This document shows, piece after piece, positions 59,961 to 64,000 of a DNA stretch of 64,000 nt (its first letter is position 1; every line of letters starts with the position of its first letter). Source of the stretch: Geosiphon pyriformis (Eukaryota > Glomeromycota > Glomeromycetes > Archaeosporales > Geosiphonaceae); NCBI GenBank assembly GCA_016748015.1, contig JAAOMT010000664.1:304786-368785 (forward strand). Direction: 5' to 3'. The position numbers and the translations under genes are program-made. The notes below the pieces were generated by a model, which worked only from the letters and a program-made list of their open reading frames with translations, ran no database searches and had not been told where the DNA came from.

Positions 59961-60313
59961 AAACCCAAATTTGTGTACAACAGATCCAACTTCTTCAAAA
60001 TTGAGCCAATAGAAACTTTAAGAGCCACTATCTTAGATTTCAAACCACCAACTTTAGAAGTAAAAACTTTTAAACTACTCAGATCTAAATCTACAACCTT
60101 GTCTTTTAATACTAAAGAAAAAGGAAAAAGAAATAGCCATGGGACATCCAGAATCATATCAATACCCAATATTGACAACATAAAAACAGAACTAACTGAA
60201 GATATAACATAAGAAACAAGCACCAAGAGTACCAACTCCACATCATTTAATCTGTATATAATGCTTAATACTTGATTAACCAGCAATTCCAAGAAGCATT
60301 TCAGAGAGGCCAA

Positions 60314-61769
60314 TCATACACTTAGAGAAAAATCATCATTAAGAGAAGAAAAAAACCTACTATTGGAACCTAAGACACCAAAAAAGAGACCAGAACTAGA
60401 ACCATTGAAAGAAACATGAGAAACAAATGCTGTTAAGACCACCTGGGCCCAAGATTTGCCACCAAAAGCAGCAGAACAAGAGATAAGAACACTTTTTTTA
60501 GCATATAACTTGGCCAGTTGAAGGCAATTTGTCTCAGAAACAGACTTTTTAAATAATTTTGGGGGCTTAAAAGCAGACATATCTGTTGTATTACACTTCA
60601 AAGCAAAATAACCAAACTTCCCATATTTTTTACACTAAACCAGATCTAACCTTGCCCAAGAGAGTTTAATACTATCTAAGATTGGCTTAGTGCAATATGC
60701 AAACTCCATATCATTTCCTAACTTAAAGCCAACTACAGTACAGTAAATTCTATTGCCAATATTCAATGATTGATTAATGATACAAGTTTTTTCACTAACT
60801 TCTTTCAAAAGAGTGTCCAAATTATAAGCAGTTGTTTTCACAGACAAAATAAATAACAGAACTCTGAACTAATTTTTTAATGTCCAGATATTGCAATCTC
60901 TCACAGTTATAGCTATGTGCACTAAATTTTTTTCAATCAAGAAAGATTATTTAGCAGCTAATTGTTCAGTCTAATCTGATTTAGCAAATTCTACCATAGC
61001 TTTTTGCCATATTTCAATCAACTGAATTTTGATTGACTTAATTTCACCAAATTCAGATACTGCAGCAATGATCATTTTTTTTGGAAATTTTTTTGATGAT
61101 CACAGTCTAATCTAAACATATTCTTTGTTTTTTAACATTAATATTTGTAATGATCTCATTCTTCTTGGCCAATGAAGCAGTCTTTTTCATATTGATCTCT
61201 AAAGTGAAGATAGATTTAATGATATCTTCAAATTTTGAAAGAGTAGTGGCCTTTTCAAAATCATTAATTGACAAAAATAATTTTCTGATTAATTGGGTTT
61301 TAACTATGACAGATTTGTCTTCTATTGTTAAAAAATTAATATCCAAAGTGAATAACTTCTTGACCGACACTTTTATTAAAGTTTTGATAATTTTTGGGTC
61401 AATCCACTTCTTGTTCAAAGAAATGGACAAATGAGAGAGAAGAACAACTTCATTATTATTCAAATAAAAATTGGAAGAATTAAGCAGAAAGCCAAAACCA
61501 GTATTAGTATTAATATACTTTGCTTTGGCAGTAGTAACAGCTGAGCCCAAAAGAGACCTACTATTCACACCAGTTATGCTAACATTCTTATTATCACCAA
61601 ACAGACTATCTATATTAGAATACATTATTATCAGACCCAGATTTATTCAAAGAAATATTTTTTTTATCACCAGAGTATTTGACATTTCCAAGAATAACTT
61701 TTTTCTTCTGAAAAAAGAACCACTAACAAAACCATGAAAAACACTTTTGAGTGTCTTCTTTTTAGGCAT
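60314..61769 (-). pseudogene. LINE-A ORF1-like protein with damaged zinc knuckle
   Basis: The frame starts MPKKKTLKSVFHGFVSGSFF at 61769. It continues in 61625-61107 (KKWIDPKIIKTLIKVSVKKL, then KFEDIIKSIFTLEI). An RRM-like region (60847-60635) contains CIINQSLNIGNRIYCTVVGF. The knuckle near 60600-60640 reads CKKYGKFGYFALKC, so the second Cys and the His of CCHC have become Tyr. A Ser-rich tail with FGGKSWAQVVL follows. Several stops and frame breaks occur. This ORF1 is distinct from the one in the ORF1-only elements, although the overall layout is similar. Confidence 0.7.
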
Positions 61770-62878
61770 GATGTTACTTATAGTAGTCTTTAATTTCACG
61801 AAAAATAGATTATTAAGTGAAAAAATATTAATATAAACTAACAAAAAAAAAAAAAAAACTTTTTTTTTAGAAAATGCATTAATAAAAAAATTAATTATTA
61901 TATTAGCATTAAATTTTTTTATTTTAAAGATATTTGTTTTAAAATTAAAATAAGCTTGATTTTTATTATTTGTTTTATAACTACTATCAGCCAAAAAAAC
62001 ACTATTTATTTTTCTGTTTTAACTTATTTTCATGTTTAAAAATCTGTTAATAACAATTAAAGCCTTATTTAAGAATATATATTTTTTATTTTTTAAATAT
62101 TTAATATTTTTAATTAAATTTTTTTGTTTTAAAAAAAAGTGCTATTAATAAAACTATAAACAGACTCTTTTGTTATCTTTTTTTTGACATGTTATTATTA
62201 AAAACAATTGTTAAATTTGTCACAAAAAGATTTATGTCTTTAAAAATATTAAAATTGATAAAAAAAACTTCTTTATTAAAATAATGTTTTTTAAAAAATT
62301 TGAGATGTATGAAAGAAAAAAGTTTTTTTGAATGTAATTTAAAACATAAATATAATTAAAATTATTATTAATGTTTTAAATAAACATTATTTTAATAATA
62401 AAATACATAAAATTTAAATATAATTATAGTTTTAAATTAATAAAAACTTTATTATAAAATTATAATAAATTGTGTAAATTATATTATAAATATATTACAA
62501 AATTAAAACTCAATATTATAATAATAATACTAATTTTTAATATTTAATTATTTAACAGTTTATTTTAAAAAACTGTTAAATGTGTAAAAATATTAATATT
62601 TTTTATTAATATTAATAAAAGTTTAAAAAATTGTTAATAATCTTTTTTATGAATTCAAGTATTAAAAACTAATAAATTTAAAACTTTAAAAATATCAAAG
62701 TATTGTTATTTTTAGTATTAATGCCACCTTTAATGAAATACAAATAACAAAATAAAAAATAATTATACAAAAGTTGTAAAATATGAATCAAAATTAAATC
62801 TATTGTTTGTACTGCTTAATTGCTAATTATGATAAAATTATTCTTTTTTTATTAAAGGGTTAACTGTTTCCTTTTCAG
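61770..62878. other. LINE-A leader and AT-rich stretch
   Basis: The first part is presumably the 5' leader of LINE-A; its end was not located. From about 62040 to 62800 the sequence is almost pure A/T with short inverted repeats and no recognisable gene. Confidence 0.4.
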
Positions 62879-63001
62879 ATTATTTTTATTGATGGTAGCA
62901 AAAACGCCATTTTGGAAACTAAGAGACTTTCGCCTCAAGCTGATAAAGTGTTTGTGATGCCTAATTACCTAACTTATCAAAAACCAGTGCCAGTGATATA
63001 A
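62879..63001 (+). pseudogene. Possible orphan terminal exon
   Basis: A good acceptor (CTGTTTCCTTTTCAG, ending at 62878) is followed by 40 sense codons with balanced composition (IIFIDGSKNAILETKRLSPQ, then ADKVFVMPNYLTYQKPVPVI) and a TAA at 62999-63001. The surrounding DNA is AT-rich with no other coding potential. No upstream exon was found on this strand before the LINE. It may be the last exon of a gene whose 5' part is lost or far upstream, or a chance open stretch. Confidence 0.35.
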
Positions 63002-63115
63002 TCAGTTAGTGTTACAACCAATTATTTTTTGATCATTAGACTCTTGTAACTTGACTTAAAGCTTCAAGGCTTCAATACAAGTCAATTTTCCCTTCAACCA
63101 ACGAAACTTTTTAAT

Positions 63116-64000
63116 ATGGCTAAAGTTAATCCTTTTATAGCACTAAGTGAAGTCGAGGAAGTCGTTGACTATGAGGCTCTCGAGGCAGAATCATGGAGAG
63201 ATCCAATTCTTCCCACACAAACGTCTCAGGATGCTGAAGACACTACTGCTTGGAGAGAAGACCTAGCAAGTAATGCTGTAAAAAGGGCTAACCTGCCGGA
63301 TGAAGTCTGGTTGGTAGGTCTTATTTGTGGGCACTGATCAATTATGTCAATCATGGTCTTTTACCTTTCTCTAAATAAAGGATTTATTTCACTTCTTGCA
63401 AAATAATCTTGTCATCAACATATTCAGATACCGCCTAATATCCGTCCCATCGATATTCTGGGCGACAACAAGAAAATTAACATGCAACGTATTGTGGGTA
63501 ACACTAATACTCATATGCAATACAACGAAACTGAAGCAGTAAGCATTGAGCTAAAATATTTTATCAGAACTCAACAAAGGATTTCCTGTTTTCTCATCCT
63601 AATGTGTCTGTTAGATGAAGATTCCAAATACTGAAACAGTTTTTTATTACAGCAAATTGAAATTTGGGGAACTCGCCAAGATTTAGATCAAGCTCTAAAA
63701 CAATGGAATTCTTTAGCCTCCAATCTTTTAACGGTAAATATGCCTGTCACATTTTGCCTCTGAAATTACCTTGAGCCTTCGAACACTTCTATGTTTCATT
63801 CGAATTTTAAAGGAACAAGAACAAGAACGTAGGAAAAGAAAAGTTAAGGGCTGGGCGAAACCTGAAAAGGCCTTGACTGAAAAGCAACTTGCGAAACTTG
63901 AAAGGAGAAGAAAACGAGAAGAGGAACAAAAAGATTATCAAGGCTATCCTCCTGATCGAAAATTATTCAATGGATTCTTTGTGTTTCCTAATAAAGAGAT
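63116..64000 (+). CDS. Unrecognised protein, 5' part (runs off the window)
   Basis: Four exons are visible: 63116-63313, 63428-63538, 63653-63733 and 63813 to the window edge, all phase 0 with GT-AG introns. The start MAKVNPFIALSEVEEVVDYE is acidic. Exon 2 carries IPPNIRPIDILGDNKKINMQ, and exons 2-3 read across as RIVGNTNTHMQYNE and IEIWGTRQDLDQALKQWNSL. This might be a KH-like alpha/beta unit, but that is a guess. Exon 4 is a highly basic Lys/Arg/Glu helix (EKQLAKLERRRKREEEQK) followed by PPDRKLFNGFFVFPN. No family was recognised. The basic helical part would suit RNA or ribosome association. Confidence 0.8.

Noticed and set aside
1-64000. tRNA, rRNA or CRISPR features
   Set aside because: No cloverleaf with B-box-like sequence, rRNA core or regularly spaced repeats were found by eye; the short tandem arrays here lack spacers.

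Overview
The window reads as nuclear DNA of a very AT-rich, intron-rich fungus. It has short spliced exons with GT-AG introns, and fungal versions of ESCRT, m6A-reader and YEATS proteins. The LINE and Ty3/gypsy protein families resemble those of arbuscular mycorrhizal fungi (Rhizophagus, Glomeromycotina); that assignment is inference from recognised families, not a search result. No prokaryotic operon, CRISPR array, rRNA or convincing tRNA gene was found.

Layout. Positions 1-21.1 kb are a graveyard of transposable elements: decayed LTRs and internal pieces of one Ty3/gypsy family in both orientations, 3' ends of LINEs, ORF1-only LINE derivatives, an unclassified ~680-bp repeat, and a hAT element inside a LINE. 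Positions 21.1-43.2 kb form a less AT-rich gene island with five spliced genes whose exon sums all close in frame. They are BRO1 (-), a double-PH protein (+), an unrecognised 239-residue protein (+), a Taf14/AF9-type YEATS protein (-) and a YTH-domain m6A reader (-). Positions 43.2-62 kb hold one LINE (-) that is split by a complete 10.2-kb gypsy element, a solo LTR of the same family and an older LTR-like insert. At 62.9-64 kb lie an isolated exon-like segment and the first four exons of another gene, which runs off the window.

The gypsy element (43946-54113, minus strand) has 877-bp LTRs, a PBS, a PPT and a 4-bp target duplication. Gag with a CCHC knuckle, protease, a Cys-rich linker, a dUTPase domain, RT and RNase H share one reading frame (interrupted by stops); integrase and a C-terminal extension lie in another. 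The dUTPase between protease and RT is the most striking protein-level feature. The most striking DNA-level feature is a 9-bp hairpin loop that is inverted between the two LTRs of this element.

Decay is dominated by C-to-T and G-to-A change. Stops fit mutated CAA, CGA and TGG codons, and catalytic Asp, Glu, His and Cys residues have become Asn, Lys, Tyr and Tyr. The two LTRs are equal in length and differ mainly by transitions. This suits cytosine-methylation decay or a RIP-like process; the sequence alone cannot say which.
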